Position numbers and translations under genes: made by a program
Source: Egibacter rhizosphaerae
GTDB taxonomy: Bacteria > Actinomycetota > Nitriliruptoria > Euzebyales > Egibacteraceae
Assembly: GCF_004322855.1 (NCBI RefSeq)
Contig: NZ_CP036402.1
Location: 4,372,001-4,436,000 of the forward strand
Direction: 5' to 3'
Length of the DNA stretch: 64,000 nucleotides
Part shown: positions 43,249-52,122 of the stretch, piece after piece
How the letters are laid out: every line of letters begins with the position of its first letter
How positions within the stretch are numbered: the first letter of the stretch is position 1
The notes under the pieces: model-generated
The model's input: the letters and a program-made list of their open reading frames with translations, nothing else
Database searches by the model: none
What the model was told of the DNA's origin: nothing

Positions 43249-44439
43249 CTAGTGCGAGAACGGCCATCCCTTCCAATAGTTGCGGACCTTCAGCCACAAG
43301 CCGAAAAGACCGCGCGGCTGCAGGATCAAGAACAGGATGATGAGGACGCCATAGAGCGCTGCCTCGAGCTGGAACACGTTGATGAGGCCCCCGTCGCGCA
43401 GCGACGGATCCGTGCTGATGAACGGGAAGAGGATGGGTGCCTGCCGGGTGATGAAAGGCAGGAACGCGATGAACAGGGCGCCCATGATCGAGCCGGAGAT
43501 GGTCGCGACCCCCCCGATCAGGACCATCGCGATGTACTGGACGCTCAGCAGCAGGCCGAACGAGGCGGGATCGATCTGGGTGTTCACCGTGTAGAAGAGC
43601 GCGCCCGCGATGCCGGCGTAGAAGGAGGACACCGCGAAGGCGATCGCTTTGTAGCGCGACAGCTTGATGCCCATGATCTCGGCGGCGATGTCGCGATCGC
43701 GGATCGCGCTGAACGCTCGTCCCACCTGACTGCGCGCCAGGTTGCGAGCGAGCACCGCGAAGACGATCAGCAGCACGAGCGTCAGGTAGAACAGTTGCTG
43801 GTTCGCGGTCAGCGTCACGCCGAGGAGCTCGCCGGGCTGGTCGAAGCGCCATCCCATGATCTCGGGGATGGCCCCACGCCGTCCGGCCCCCAGCCCGCCG
43901 GTGAGGCTGGTCCATTCCTTGAAGATGTGCTCACCGAGGAAGACGAGCCCGAGCGTCACGATGGCGAGGTAGAGGCCTCGGAATCGGGCGAACACCGGGC
44001 TGACCGCCCACCCGACCAATCCGGCGACCACCCCGGCCGCGGGCAGTGCCACGATGAACTGCAGGCCGAGCCCGATCTGCCGACCGTCGACGTCGCCGGT
44101 GAGGGCTGCCGCGGTGTAGGCGCCGATGCCGACGAACACCGCGTGACCGAGCGAGACCTGCCCCGCGTACCCCGTGACGAGGTTCAGGCCGATCGCGCCG
44201 ATCGCGTACGCGAACCCGATCGCGAAGATCTGCAGGATCGGGTCCACGAACATCCAGGGCAGTGCGAGGCCGAGTGCGACGATGGCTCCCACGCCCCAGC
44301 GCTTGCCCGGCGTGTTGAGCAGGGCCATGTCCTGTGCGTACGAGGTGTAGAGATCCCGCCGACCCCGCAGGCGGGAACCGCGGGCTGCTCGCACGCCGCG
44401 AGCCCGGTCGGCCGGGGCGGGGCGGGTCGTGGTTGCCAT
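43249..44439 (-). CDS. livM: Branched-chain-type ABC permease LivM
   Basis: A 396-residue inner-membrane permease with about ten helices. After a basic leader of about 45 residues, the family segments are AIGAIGLNLVTGYAGQVSLGHAVFVGIGAY (about 78-107, given in part), GLYLAIVTLGLVFLGEHIF near 155, RDRDIAAEIMGIKLSRYKAIAF near 246 (the ATPase-contacting EAA-like loop) and IGGVATISGSIMGALF near 310. AGGAGG lies 9 nt before the ATG. The extra N-terminal leader is longer than in E. coli LivM-like core proteins. It forms the membrane pore with LivH, whose gene precedes it by 12 nt. Confidence 0.92.
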   Translation of the reverse strand: MATTTRPAPADRARGVRAARGSRLRGRRDLYTSYAQDMALLNTPGKRWGVGAIVALGLALPWMFVDPILQIFAIGFAYAIGAIGLNLVTGYAGQVSLGHAVFVGIGAYTAAALTGDVDGRQIGLGLQFIVALPAAGVVAGLVGWAVSPVFARFRGLYLAIVTLGLVFLGEHIFKEWTSLTGGLGAGRRGAIPEIMGWRFDQPGELLGVTLTANQQLFYLTLVLLIVFAVLARNLARSQVGRAFSAIRDRDIAAEIMGIKLSRYKAIAFAVSSFYAGIAGALFYTVNTQIDPASFGLLLSVQYIAMVLIGGVATISGSIMGALFIAFLPFITRQAPILFPFISTDPSLRDGGLINVFQLEAALYGVLIILFLILQPRGLFGLWLKVRNYWKGWPFSH

Positions 44440-44451
44440 CGTCGCGGCCTC

Positions 44452-45345
44452 CTAGACCCGCTGGATCTCGGGCGTGCCGAACAGCCCGTAGGGACGAACG
44501 AGCAGGACCACCAGCATCAGCGCGTAGGGCGCGACGATGCTGAAGTTCGAGCCCAGGAAGGGGAGGTAGGTGCTCTGGTAGGTCGCGAACAAGGCCTCGA
44601 CCACCCCCACGGCCAGGCCACCGACGACCGCGCCGGGGATCGAGTCGAGGCCGCCGAGGATGATGGCCGGCAGGGCCTTCAGCCCGACGTACCAGGTCTG
44701 CTGGTCGATCGTGGAGCCCGCGCCGATGAACACGCCCGCGACCGCGGCGAGGGCGGCGGCGAGCGCCCACGAGATGCCGAACATGTGCCCGACGTTCACG
44801 CCCTGCGCGAGCGAGGTCTCCTGATCGAAGGCCGTCGCCCGCATCGCGAGCCCGATACGGGAGTAGCGGAAGAACAGGTAGAGCGCCGACAGGATCGCCG
44901 CCGTCGTGATCAGCGCTGCGGCGTGCCGGTGCTGCAGCGTGAGCGCGCCGAGCTCCCACCGTTCCAGCCCCCACGGGTCGCCCATCGGGCGCACGTCGGC
45001 GCCGATGAACCGGTTGGTGATGACCCGTATGACGACGTCGAGCCCGAGCGTGATGATCGCGATGATGAAGACGGGCTTGCCGACCATCGGTCGCAGGACG
45101 GCCCGCTCGATGCCGAGGCCGGCGATCGCGGCGGCCACGACGGCCACCAGCACGGCGAGGTAGAAGTTCAGGCCCACCTGCACCGTGAGTAGGGCGACCG
45201 CGGTGGCGCCAGCGGCCATGAGTGCGGGCTGCGCGAAGCTGATGACGTGCGTGGACTTGAAGATGATCACGAACCCGACGGCGATGAGCGAGTAGGCCGC
45301 GCCCTGGCCGAGCCCGGAGATCAGGGTCTGTAGCAGTTGCGTCAC
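44452..45345 (-). CDS. livH: Branched-chain-type ABC permease LivH
   Basis: A 297-residue permease with about eight helices. LISGLGQGAAYSLIAVGFVI at 8-27, then FAQPALMAAGATAVALL, IERAVLRPM near 85, RATAFDQETSLAQGVNV near 188 (ATPase contact loop) and KALPAIILGGLDSIPGAVVGG near 237 fit LivH. The GTG start overlaps the stop of the acyl-CoA synthetase gene by 4 nt, so translation is coupled; the longer frame runs antisense-like inside that gene and is rejected. Confidence 0.92.
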   Translation of the reverse strand: MTQLLQTLISGLGQGAAYSLIAVGFVIIFKSTHVISFAQPALMAAGATAVALLTVQVGLNFYLAVLVAVVAAAIAGLGIERAVLRPMVGKPVFIIAIITLGLDVVIRVITNRFIGADVRPMGDPWGLERWELGALTLQHRHAAALITTAAILSALYLFFRYSRIGLAMRATAFDQETSLAQGVNVGHMFGISWALAAALAAVAGVFIGAGSTIDQQTWYVGLKALPAIILGGLDSIPGAVVGGLAVGVVEALFATYQSTYLPFLGSNFSIVAPYALMLVVLLVRPYGLFGTPEIQRV

Positions 45346-47222
45346 GACGGCTGCTCCGTGGGCTGGCGTTCGCCGTACAAGTCGGCCACGAGATCGGCGA
45401 AGGCCCGCTCCATGGCCTTGCGCTTGACCTTCTGGGTGGCGGTCAACTCGCCGTCCTCGTGGTCGAGCTCCTTCGGCAGGAGCCGGAAGGCCTTGATCTG
45501 CTCCACCTGCGAGAACTGCGCGTTGACGCGGTCGACCTCGCCCCGGACCAGGTCGACGACCTCGGGTTTCTCGGTGAGGTCCCGGTAGGTCGTGTAGGGC
45601 ATCCGCCGCTGTTGCGCCCAGTCGCCCACGGTGTCGAGCTCGATGCCGATCAGGGCCGCGAGGTACTTGCGGTTGTCGCCGAGGACGACGGCCTCCTGGA
45701 TGTACGGGCTGGCCTTGAGGGCGTTCTCGATCTCGGAGGGCGATACGTTCTTGCCGCCCGCGGTGATGATGATGTCCTTCATCCGGTCGGTGATCCGCAG
45801 ATGGGTACCGTCCACCCACTCGCCGACGTCGCCCGTGTGCAGCCAACCGTCGTCGTCGATCATCTCGGCGGTCGCCTGGGGATCCCTCCAGTAGCCCTTG
45901 AAGGTGCCCGGGTGGCGCGTGAGGATCTCGCCGGTCTCCTCGTCGACACGGACCTCGACCCCGTCCTGCGGCTCACCGACCGTGCCGAGCTTGATCCGCC
46001 CCGGGTGGTTGGCGGTGGCGATCGCCGTGTTCTCGGTCATCCCGTAGACCTCGTGCATCGGTACCCCGATGCCCATGAAGAACCGCAGGACCTCCGGGGC
46101 GATCGGTGCGGCGCCGCTCGCCGCGTAGCGCGTCTTCCGCAGCCCGATGCGGTCGCGCAGCGAACGGAACAGGAGGATCCAACCGATCGCGTAGAGCGTG
46201 CGTGTGAGCGGTGTGTGGTTGCCCCCGGTCCCGACCAGCGTCGCGCCGATCCGGTCGGCGACCTTCATCCACAAGCGGTAGTTGAGGCGTTTGACGAGGC
46301 TCGCCTTCGACATCCGGATCTCGATGCCCGCGACGATCTTCTCCCAGATGCGGGGCACGCCGAAGACGATGGTCGGCTGGATCTCGGCGAGGTTCTGCTG
46401 GACGGTGTCGATCGATTCGGCGAAGTTGACCTGGGTGCCCATCGCCGCGTTGAACCAGGTCGTGAAGACGCGCTCGGCGACGTGGCACAGCGGCAGGTAG
46501 CTCAGCAGGACGTCGTCCGGCCCCGGGGCGGGATCCACGAACCCGCCACCCTCGACCAGAACGCTGATCGCGAACTCGACGTTCGCGACGGTGAGCATCG
46601 CGCCCTTGGGTGGCCCCGTCGTCCCCGAGGTGTAGATGAGCGTGATGACGTCATCGGGCTCGGCCTCGGCCATGCGGCGCTCGACGGCACCCTGGAACGC
46701 CGCCCGGTGTTCCCGGCCTCGGGTGATCAGCTCCTCCCACGAGAGCAGGCGGGGATCGTCGTAGCTCCGCACCCCGCGGGGCTCGATGTAGACGATGGTC
46801 TCCAGCTCGGGGCAGTCGTCGGCGACCTCGAGGGCCTTGTCGACCTGCTCCTGGTCCTCCGCCACGAGCACCTTGGAGCCGGAGTCGCTCAGGAGGTGGC
46901 ACACCTCGGGTGCCGGATTGGTGGGATACAAGCCCGTCGTGACGCCGCGGACCGCCACGGCGGCGGCGTCGGTGTAGAGCCATTCCGGTCGGTTCTCGGA
47001 GTGGATCGCGACACGGTCGCCCGCTGCGACCCCCAGCGCCAAGAGACCATGGGCCACGTCGAGGACGGTCTCCCAGTAGTCGGTCCAGGTGACCTCCTGC
47101 CAGATGCCGAGGTCCTTCTCGCGCATGGCGACGCGGTCGGGGTGTGCGGCGGCCCAGTCCCGGACCCGCGTGGCGATCGTGGTGGTCGTCGTCTGCGGCG
47201 TGGGCTCCAGCGTGGTCGTCAC
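45342..47222 (-). CDS. AMP-dependent long-chain acyl-CoA synthetase (FadD-like)
   Basis: A 626-residue adenylate-forming enzyme that activates a carboxylic acid to its CoA thioester with ATP. The ATP loop YTSGTTGPPKGAML near 197, EVYGMTENTA near 371, WLHTGDVGEW near 458 and the C-terminal hinge/lysine region DRMKDIIITAGGKNVSPSEI near 477 are intact. The sequence is closest in style to long-chain fatty acid CoA ligases (FAA1/FadD15 type). Both ends overlap neighbours by 4 nt (livG before, livH after), so it is made stoichiometrically with the importer and would trap the imported acid as CoA ester. Confidence 0.92.
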   Translation of the reverse strand: MTTTLEPTPQTTTTTIATRVRDWAAAHPDRVAMREKDLGIWQEVTWTDYWETVLDVAHGLLALGVAAGDRVAIHSENRPEWLYTDAAAVAVRGVTTGLYPTNPAPEVCHLLSDSGSKVLVAEDQEQVDKALEVADDCPELETIVYIEPRGVRSYDDPRLLSWEELITRGREHRAAFQGAVERRMAEAEPDDVITLIYTSGTTGPPKGAMLTVANVEFAISVLVEGGGFVDPAPGPDDVLLSYLPLCHVAERVFTTWFNAAMGTQVNFAESIDTVQQNLAEIQPTIVFGVPRIWEKIVAGIEIRMSKASLVKRLNYRLWMKVADRIGATLVGTGGNHTPLTRTLYAIGWILLFRSLRDRIGLRKTRYAASGAAPIAPEVLRFFMGIGVPMHEVYGMTENTAIATANHPGRIKLGTVGEPQDGVEVRVDEETGEILTRHPGTFKGYWRDPQATAEMIDDDGWLHTGDVGEWVDGTHLRITDRMKDIIITAGGKNVSPSEIENALKASPYIQEAVVLGDNRKYLAALIGIELDTVGDWAQQRRMPYTTYRDLTEKPEVVDLVRGEVDRVNAQFSQVEQIKAFRLLPKELDHEDGELTATQKVKRKAMERAFADLVADLYGERQPTEQPS

Positions 47223-48154
47223 GATGCGCCCTCCTCGCGCGGGTACGCGGTCTCGTCGGCGGAGTCGTGCTGCGCGGAGATGAGGTCGTGGGTGTGATCC
47301 CCGCCCCCCAGGTAGGCGGCGATCACGTCGGGGTGGCGCTGCACGTCGGCGGGCGTGCCGACGGTCAGCGGCCGTCCGAAGTCCAGACAGAGCACGCGGT
47401 CGGCGAGGTCCATCACGAGGCCCATGTCATGGTCCACGAGGATGATCGGGATGCCGAGCTCCTCGCGGATGTCGAGGATGAACCGCGCGGTGTCCTCGGT
47501 CTCCTCGACGTTCATGCCCGCCACGGGCTCGTCGAGGAGCAGGAGCTTGGGCTCCATCGCCAGTGCGCGGCCGAGCTCGACCCGTTTCTGGATGCCGTAG
47601 GGGAGGAGGCCGACGGGGTACTTGCGGTACTGCTCGATCTCGAGGAAGTCGATCGTCTCCTCGATGGCGGCCCGGTGCTCGACCTCCTCGCGCTTCGCCC
47701 GACCCGCGTAGAGCAGGCCCGAGAGCCACCCGTAGCGGATGTGCCGGTGGCGCCCGAGCATGAGGTTGTCGATCACGGTGAGGTTCTCGAACAGCTCGAT
47801 GTTCTGGAAGGTCCGAGCCATGCCGAGGCCCGCGATCTCGTCGGGCTCGCGGCCGAGCAGGTCCTCGCCGTCGAAGCGCACCGAGCCCTCCTGGGGCCGG
47901 TAGACGCCGGACAAGACGTTGAAGATCGAGGTCTTGCCGGCCCCGTTGGGTCCGATCACGGCGAACAGCTCGGTTGGGCCGACCTCGAAACTGACGCCGT
48001 CGATCGCGGTGACCCCCGCGAAGCGCAGCACGACGTCCTCGAACTCCAGGAGCGGGTCCGGTGCGGCGCCGCGGTCCGCTTGCGCTCCCGAGCCGTCGCG
48101 GGTCGCGGCCGGAGCGAGGGGCGCGGCCGGGGAGGCGGCGTGCTGTTGGCTCAC
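47219..48154 (-). CDS. livG: Branched-chain-type ABC ATPase LivG
   Basis: A 311-residue ATP-binding subunit. After an Ala-rich leader of about 30 residues, Walker A is GPNGAGKTS near 62; FQNIELFENLTVIDNLMLG is the LivG-type Q-loop segment; LPYGIQKRVELGRALAM replaces the usual LSGGQ signature with LPYGIQ, common in LivG; Walker B is LLLLDEPVAGMN. The C-terminal ALIGxPxxVxxxxxVxxAYLG region appears as TPADVQRHPDVIAAYLGGG. The GTG start overlaps livF's stop by 4 nt and its stop overlaps the synthetase gene. Confidence 0.92.
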   Translation of the reverse strand: MSQQHAASPAAPLAPAATRDGSGAQADRGAAPDPLLEFEDVVLRFAGVTAIDGVSFEVGPTELFAVIGPNGAGKTSIFNVLSGVYRPQEGSVRFDGEDLLGREPDEIAGLGMARTFQNIELFENLTVIDNLMLGRHRHIRYGWLSGLLYAGRAKREEVEHRAAIEETIDFLEIEQYRKYPVGLLPYGIQKRVELGRALAMEPKLLLLDEPVAGMNVEETEDTARFILDIREELGIPIILVDHDMGLVMDLADRVLCLDFGRPLTVGTPADVQRHPDVIAAYLGGGDHTHDLISAQHDSADETAYPREEGAS

Positions 48155-48936
48155 GACAACCACCGCTTCCGTCGCTTGTAGTGCTTCACGTCGCGGAAGG
48201 ACTTCTGCGATTCGTCGTCGGCCATGCCGAGGTAGAACTCGCGAACGTCCTCGTCCTCGATGAGTTCCACGGCCGGCTTGTCCATCACGATCTTGCCGGT
48301 CTCGAGGATGTAGCCGTGCTCTGCGATGGACAGGGCCATGTTCGCGTTCTGCTCGACCAGCAGGACCGTGGTGCCCTGGTCGCGGATCTGGACGATCAGG
48401 TCGCGGATCTGCTCCACGAGGCGGGGCGCCAGCCCGAGACTCGGCTCGTCGAGCAGGAGGTAGCGCGGGCTCGACATCAAGGCGCGCCCCATCGCGAGCA
48501 TCTGCTGCTCGCCGCCGGAGAGATACCCCGCGGTCGCTCGTCGTCGGTCGGCGAGGATCGGGAAGAGGTCGAAGACGCGCTGCATGGCGTCCCGCATCCC
48601 CCGGTTGGAGACGTAGGCGCCGATGCGCAGGTTCTCCTCGACCGAGAACTCGGCGAAGATGCGCCGACCCTCGAGCACCTGCTTGATCCCCAGGCCGACG
48701 AGCTGTTCGGGGCGCTTGCGGTGGATCGGCTGCCCGTCGAGGGTGATCCGACCCTTGGTGATCTCGCCCTCGTGCACGTCGAGCAGTCCGGACAGTGCCC
48801 GCAGGAGCGTCGTCTTGCCCGCCCCGTTGGAGCCCAGCAGCGCGATGATCGAGCCTTCGGGGACCTCGAGGCTGACCCCGCGAAGGACCTGGATCACGTC
48901 GTCGTATACGACCTCGAGGTTCGAGACTGCGAGCAC
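48151..48936 (-). CDS. livF: Branched-chain-type ABC ATPase LivF
   Basis: A 261-residue ATP-binding subunit. Walker A GSNGAGKTT near 36, LEGRRIFAEFSVEENLRIG (typical of LivF), signature LSGGEQQMLAMGRALM near 140 and Walker B YLLLDEPSLGLAP near 158 are clear. A basic tail (HYKRRKRW) is extra. The GTG at 48936 is preferred over one ten codons earlier because GGAGG sits 6 nt before it. It is the first gene of the six-gene operon; upstream lie a plausible promoter and a 16-bp palindrome. Confidence 0.92.
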   Translation of the reverse strand: MLAVSNLEVVYDDVIQVLRGVSLEVPEGSIIALLGSNGAGKTTLLRALSGLLDVHEGEITKGRITLDGQPIHRKRPEQLVGLGIKQVLEGRRIFAEFSVEENLRIGAYVSNRGMRDAMQRVFDLFPILADRRRATAGYLSGGEQQMLAMGRALMSSPRYLLLDEPSLGLAPRLVEQIRDLIVQIRDQGTTVLLVEQNANMALSIAEHGYILETGKIVMDKPAVELIEDEDVREFYLGMADDESQKSFRDVKHYKRRKRWLS

Positions 48937-49004
48937 GCACTCCCTCCCGTCGCCCACCGCCGGCACCCGAAGCCCGGTCCGCGTACCGACGCGGCCCGGC
49001 CGCG

Positions 49005-49020
49005 CCTGACCGTGGTCAGG
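49005..49020. promoter_or_regulatory. Palindromic operator candidate upstream of livF
   Basis: CCTGACCGTGGTCAGG is a 7-2-7 perfect inverted repeat lying between the putative promoter (49031-49059, minus strand) and the livF start. Location just after the predicted transcription start suits a TetR- or GntR-type repressor site that could respond to the imported acid or its CoA ester. No regulator gene is adjacent. Confidence 0.5.
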
Positions 49021-49030
49021 TATTGGGTGG

Positions 49031-49059
49031 ATCGTAGAGAATCACCGCGCGTCTGTCTC
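49031..49059 (-). promoter_or_regulatory. Possible promoter of the liv-fadD operon
   Basis: On the minus strand GAGACA (49059-49054) and TACGAT (49036-49031) are separated by 17 nt. Each matches the sigma-70 consensus at four of six positions. Transcription would start near 49024, leaving a leader of about 88 nt that contains the palindrome. Confidence 0.35.
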
Positions 49060-49198
49060 GGGTCATCCGGCAGAAACTTCCGGGTGTCTTACACGACACC
49101 GCCGGCTGGCGGGGTCGGGCTGCACCTCGCCGGCCCTGGCGCGCTGCGGCGGGCAGTATGGGTCGCTCGACGGTGCGTCGACGGGAGGAGTCGTGACG

Positions 49199-50230
49199 AT
49201 GCAGCAACGTTTGCTCGGGCCGACCGGCCTGGCGGTGAGCGAGTTCGCGCTCGGGACCATGACGTTCGGGGCGGAGAGCGACGAGCAGCAGAGCCGTGCG
49301 CAGCTGGACCGGTACGTCGAGGCGGGTGGCACGCTCATCGACACCGCCGACGTGTATCAGCGGGGCGAGTCCGAGCGGATCGTCGGGCGATGGCTCAGCG
49401 AGCGTCGTGACCGGGAGGACCTGGTCGTCGCGACGAAGGCGCGAATGCCGATGGGCGACGGCCCCAACCAGCGAGGGCTGTCGAAGGCGTGGCTGCACCG
49501 GGCCGTGGACGCGAGCCTCACCCGGTTGCAGGTTGCGCACATCGACCTCTATCAGGCGCACTGCTGGGATCCCGCGACGCCGATCGAGGAGACCCTGGAG
49601 GCCCTCGACGAGCTCGTGACCGCCGGCAAGGTCCGCTACGTGGGGGTCAGCAACTTCACCGGGTGGCAACTGCAGCGCGCCGTGCTCGTCGCGCGCTACG
49701 AGGGGCGGCCCCCGATCGTGTCGCTGCAGCCGCAGTACAACCTCCTCGACCGTCACATCGAGTGGGAGCTGCTGCCCCTCTGCGAGGACGAGGGCCTGGG
49801 GGTGTTGCCCTGGTCGCCGCTGGGCGGTGGGTGGCTGACCGGCAAGTACCGTCGCGACGAGGGCCCGACCGGTGCGACCCGGCTGGGTGAGGACCCGCAG
49901 CGTGGCGTCGAAGCCTGGGACGCCCGCAACACGCCGCGGACCTGGGCGCTCTTGGAGGCGCTGCGTGATGTCGCACAGGCACACGGGACGTCCATGTCCC
50001 GCGTGGCGTTGCGATGGGTCACCGACCGCCCGGCGGTCGCGTCCACCATCCTCGGCGCGCGCACCGTCGACCAACTCGACGACAACCTCGCGGCGTCCGA
50101 GCTGATCCTCGACGCGGACGCCGTCGCGGAGCTCGATCGCCACAGCGACCCGGGACGTCCGCAGTACCCCTACGGGTTCATCGAGGACATGTCCGCCGAC
50201 CGTCTCGCCCTGGCACGCTCGAGTCGATGA
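49199..50230 (+). CDS. Aldo/keto reductase
   Basis: A 343-residue (beta/alpha)8-barrel NADPH-dependent oxidoreductase. The catalytic tetrad is visible as Asp (DTADVYQRGESE), Tyr of the same segment, Lys (VVATKARM) and His (YQAHCWD); the NADP-binding C-terminal STILGARTVDQLDDNLAA is typical of the YghZ/Kv-beta-like group. ATG at 49199 has GGAGGAG 8 nt upstream; a GTG two codons earlier would be too close to it. Its 3' end lies 8 nt from the stop of the convergent permease. Substrate unknown. Confidence 0.92.
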   Translation: MQQRLLGPTGLAVSEFALGTMTFGAESDEQQSRAQLDRYVEAGGTLIDTADVYQRGESERIVGRWLSERRDREDLVVATKARMPMGDGPNQRGLSKAWLHRAVDASLTRLQVAHIDLYQAHCWDPATPIEETLEALDELVTAGKVRYVGVSNFTGWQLQRAVLVARYEGRPPIVSLQPQYNLLDRHIEWELLPLCEDEGLGVLPWSPLGGGWLTGKYRRDEGPTGATRLGEDPQRGVEAWDARNTPRTWALLEALRDVAQAHGTSMSRVALRWVTDRPAVASTILGARTVDQLDDNLAASELILDADAVAELDRHSDPGRPQYPYGFIEDMSADRLALARSSR

Positions 50231-50238
50231 GGTCGCCC

Positions 50239-51057
50239 CTAGTCGATGAGACGGGCCCGTAGCCGGCGGATGGCCAGGGCCCACGCGACCGCGCCGAACA
50301 CCACGAGCCCGGCGACGTGGCCGAGCTGCCCCCAGCCCGAGAACCCGAACACCGCGCCGCGGACGAGCTCGACACAGTGGTACAGCGGGTTCAGGACGCT
50401 CGCGGCGGCGACCGGCGCCGGCAGGACGTCCACGGGGAAGAAGGTGCCGGCCACGAGGAACAGCGGCGTGAGGACGGCGCTGATGACGTAGTTGAAGTTG
50501 TCGATCGACCTCGCGATCCCGGCGATGAGGATGCCGAGGCTCGCGAACCCGAAGCCGGTCAGCGCGGCGATGAAGGGGACGAGCAACATGCCGGGGGAGG
50601 GGTCGAGGCCGAAGAAGATCGCCACGATCATGGGGGCGCAGCCGTAGACGCCGGCGCGCAGCGACAACCACAGCGCCTCCGCGGTGACGAGCTCGCCGGT
50701 GTCGACCGGTGCGGCCAGGATCGCGTCGTAGGTGCGCTGGAAGCGCCGCTTCACGAACGTCCCGAACATGCCGGGGAAGGCCGACGAGAACATCACCGCG
50801 GTCGCGACGATCCCGGTGCCGATGAAGTCCAGGTAGTCGAGCCCACCGATCGCCGGCAGCAACACCCCGAGCCCGAAGCCGAAGGCCAGGAGGTAGATCG
50901 TCGGCTCGACGATCGACGAGAACGTCGTCGACACCCAGTAGCGGGTGAAGACCGTCCACTCCCGCGACAGCACGCCGGCGACGGCCGCCGGCTCGATGCG
51001 CCGCAGGCGGTCGGGTGGCTGGGCGCGTGACGAGGTCGACACCGCGGACCCCCGCAT
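50239..51057 (-). CDS. ABC-2 transporter permease (NodJ/DrrB-like)
   Basis: A 272-residue membrane protein with six predicted helices (near 45-70, 78-100, 125-150, 158-182, 190-212 and 240-262). FTRYWVSTTFSSIVEPTIYL and VKRRFQRTYDAILAAPVDTGELV match the NodJ/DrrB ABC-2 subgroup; NPLYHCVELVRGAVFG near 222 is a conserved C-terminal element. The ATG overlaps the ATPase stop by one base (TGATG), defining a two-gene exporter. Cargo could be a lipid, oligosaccharide or drug. Confidence 0.9.
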   Translation of the reverse strand: MRGSAVSTSSRAQPPDRLRRIEPAAVAGVLSREWTVFTRYWVSTTFSSIVEPTIYLLAFGFGLGVLLPAIGGLDYLDFIGTGIVATAVMFSSAFPGMFGTFVKRRFQRTYDAILAAPVDTGELVTAEALWLSLRAGVYGCAPMIVAIFFGLDPSPGMLLVPFIAALTGFGFASLGILIAGIARSIDNFNYVISAVLTPLFLVAGTFFPVDVLPAPVAAASVLNPLYHCVELVRGAVFGFSGWGQLGHVAGLVVFGAVAWALAIRRLRARLID

Positions 51058-52052
51058 CAGGCGATCTCCTCCCCGGTCAGCCGCACGAAGACGTCCTCGA
51101 GGTTGGCGGCGCGTCGCACCGCGGTCGGGGTGAGCTCACCGGCGAGCTCGGCGGTGAGCCGCTCGGCGAACAGCACCACCAGGGCAGGGCCGCTGCGCCG
51201 CGTGGGATGCCCCGCCGCGGTGGCGCGCGCCGCGAGCGCGTCGAGGCGCTCGGGAGGCCCGTAGACCTCGAGCACCTGCTGCCCCGCGTGCTGCTCGATC
51301 AGCGCGGGAGGGGTGTCGTCAGCGACCACCTTCCCGGCCGCCATCATCGCCACCCGGTCGGTGAGCCGTTCGGCCTCCTCGATGTAGTGCGTCGACATGA
51401 GGACGGTCACGGCCTGCTGGCGCAGCCGCGTGATCAGGCCCCACAGTTCCTGCCGGACCTGGGGGTCGAGCCCGACGGTGGGCTCGTCCATGAGCACGAG
51501 CTCGGGTCCGTGGACGAGGGCTCGCGCGATCAACAGACGTCGGCGCATGCCGCCCGAGAGCGCGTCCACCCGCGTGTCCGCGCGTTCGACGAGGTTGGCG
51601 ATCGCCAGGGCGCGATCGACGGCGGCGCGGCGCTCGCTGCGTGGTACCCGGTAGAGGCGGGCGAAGACCGCCAGGTTCTGGCGGGCGGTCAACTCGACGT
51701 CGAGGTTGTCGAGCTGCGGGACGACCCCGCAGCGGGCCCGCGCTCGCTTCGACGCGCTCGGCAGGGGCAGGCCGAGGACCTCGAGCTCGCCCGCGTCCGG
51801 TAGGGCCTGCGCGGTGAGCAGCTTCATCGTCGTCGACTTGCCGGCGCCGTTCGGCCCGAGCAGACCGAAGCAGGAGCCCGACGGCACCTCGAGATCGACC
51901 CCGTCGACGGCCCGGATCGCGCCGAAGGACTTCGCGACGCCTCGCAGGGAGATGGCCGGGTCCTGAACGGTGTCGGCGTGGGACCGCGCGGCCGCGTCGG
52001 CGGCGGGGGAGCCGGGCGCGGGTGCGTCCGGGCTCGCGGTGGGGTCGGTCAT
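51057..52052 (-). CDS. ABC transporter ATP-binding protein (NodI/DrrA-like)
   Basis: A 331-residue ATPase. After an Ala/Pro-rich leader (about 30 residues), Walker A is GPNGAGKST near 66, then PQLDNLDVELTARQNLAVFARLY shortened here to its NodI-typical PQLDNLD, signature LSGGMRRRLLIARAL near 163, Walker B LVLMDEPTVGLDP near 183 and MSTHYIEEAERL near 218. The C-terminal domain ends NLEDVFVRLTGEEI, typical of DrrA/NodI. AGGAG lies 9 nt before the ATG. It makes an exporter with the permease downstream. Confidence 0.92.
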   Translation of the reverse strand: MTDPTASPDAPAPGSPAADAAARSHADTVQDPAISLRGVAKSFGAIRAVDGVDLEVPSGSCFGLLGPNGAGKSTTMKLLTAQALPDAGELEVLGLPLPSASKRARARCGVVPQLDNLDVELTARQNLAVFARLYRVPRSERRAAVDRALAIANLVERADTRVDALSGGMRRRLLIARALVHGPELVLMDEPTVGLDPQVRQELWGLITRLRQQAVTVLMSTHYIEEAERLTDRVAMMAAGKVVADDTPPALIEQHAGQQVLEVYGPPERLDALAARATAAGHPTRRSGPALVVLFAERLTAELAGELTPTAVRRAANLEDVFVRLTGEEIA

Positions 52053-52122
52053 CGGGTCGGGCTCCTGGCATGCGGCGCTCCCAGGGAGCGTAGTGCGTTC
52101 GGCGCGGGTTGCCGCCCGCCGC

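Noticed and set aside
42871-45192. 773-codon plus-strand frame with long Ser runs
   Set aside because: The Ser runs are the antisense of the Asp/Glu linker codons; the remainder mirrors livM and livH.
45459-47297. 612-codon open frame on the plus strand
   Set aside because: Antisense to the acyl-CoA synthetase, whose catalytic motifs are all intact; composition is the usual mirror of a GC-rich gene.
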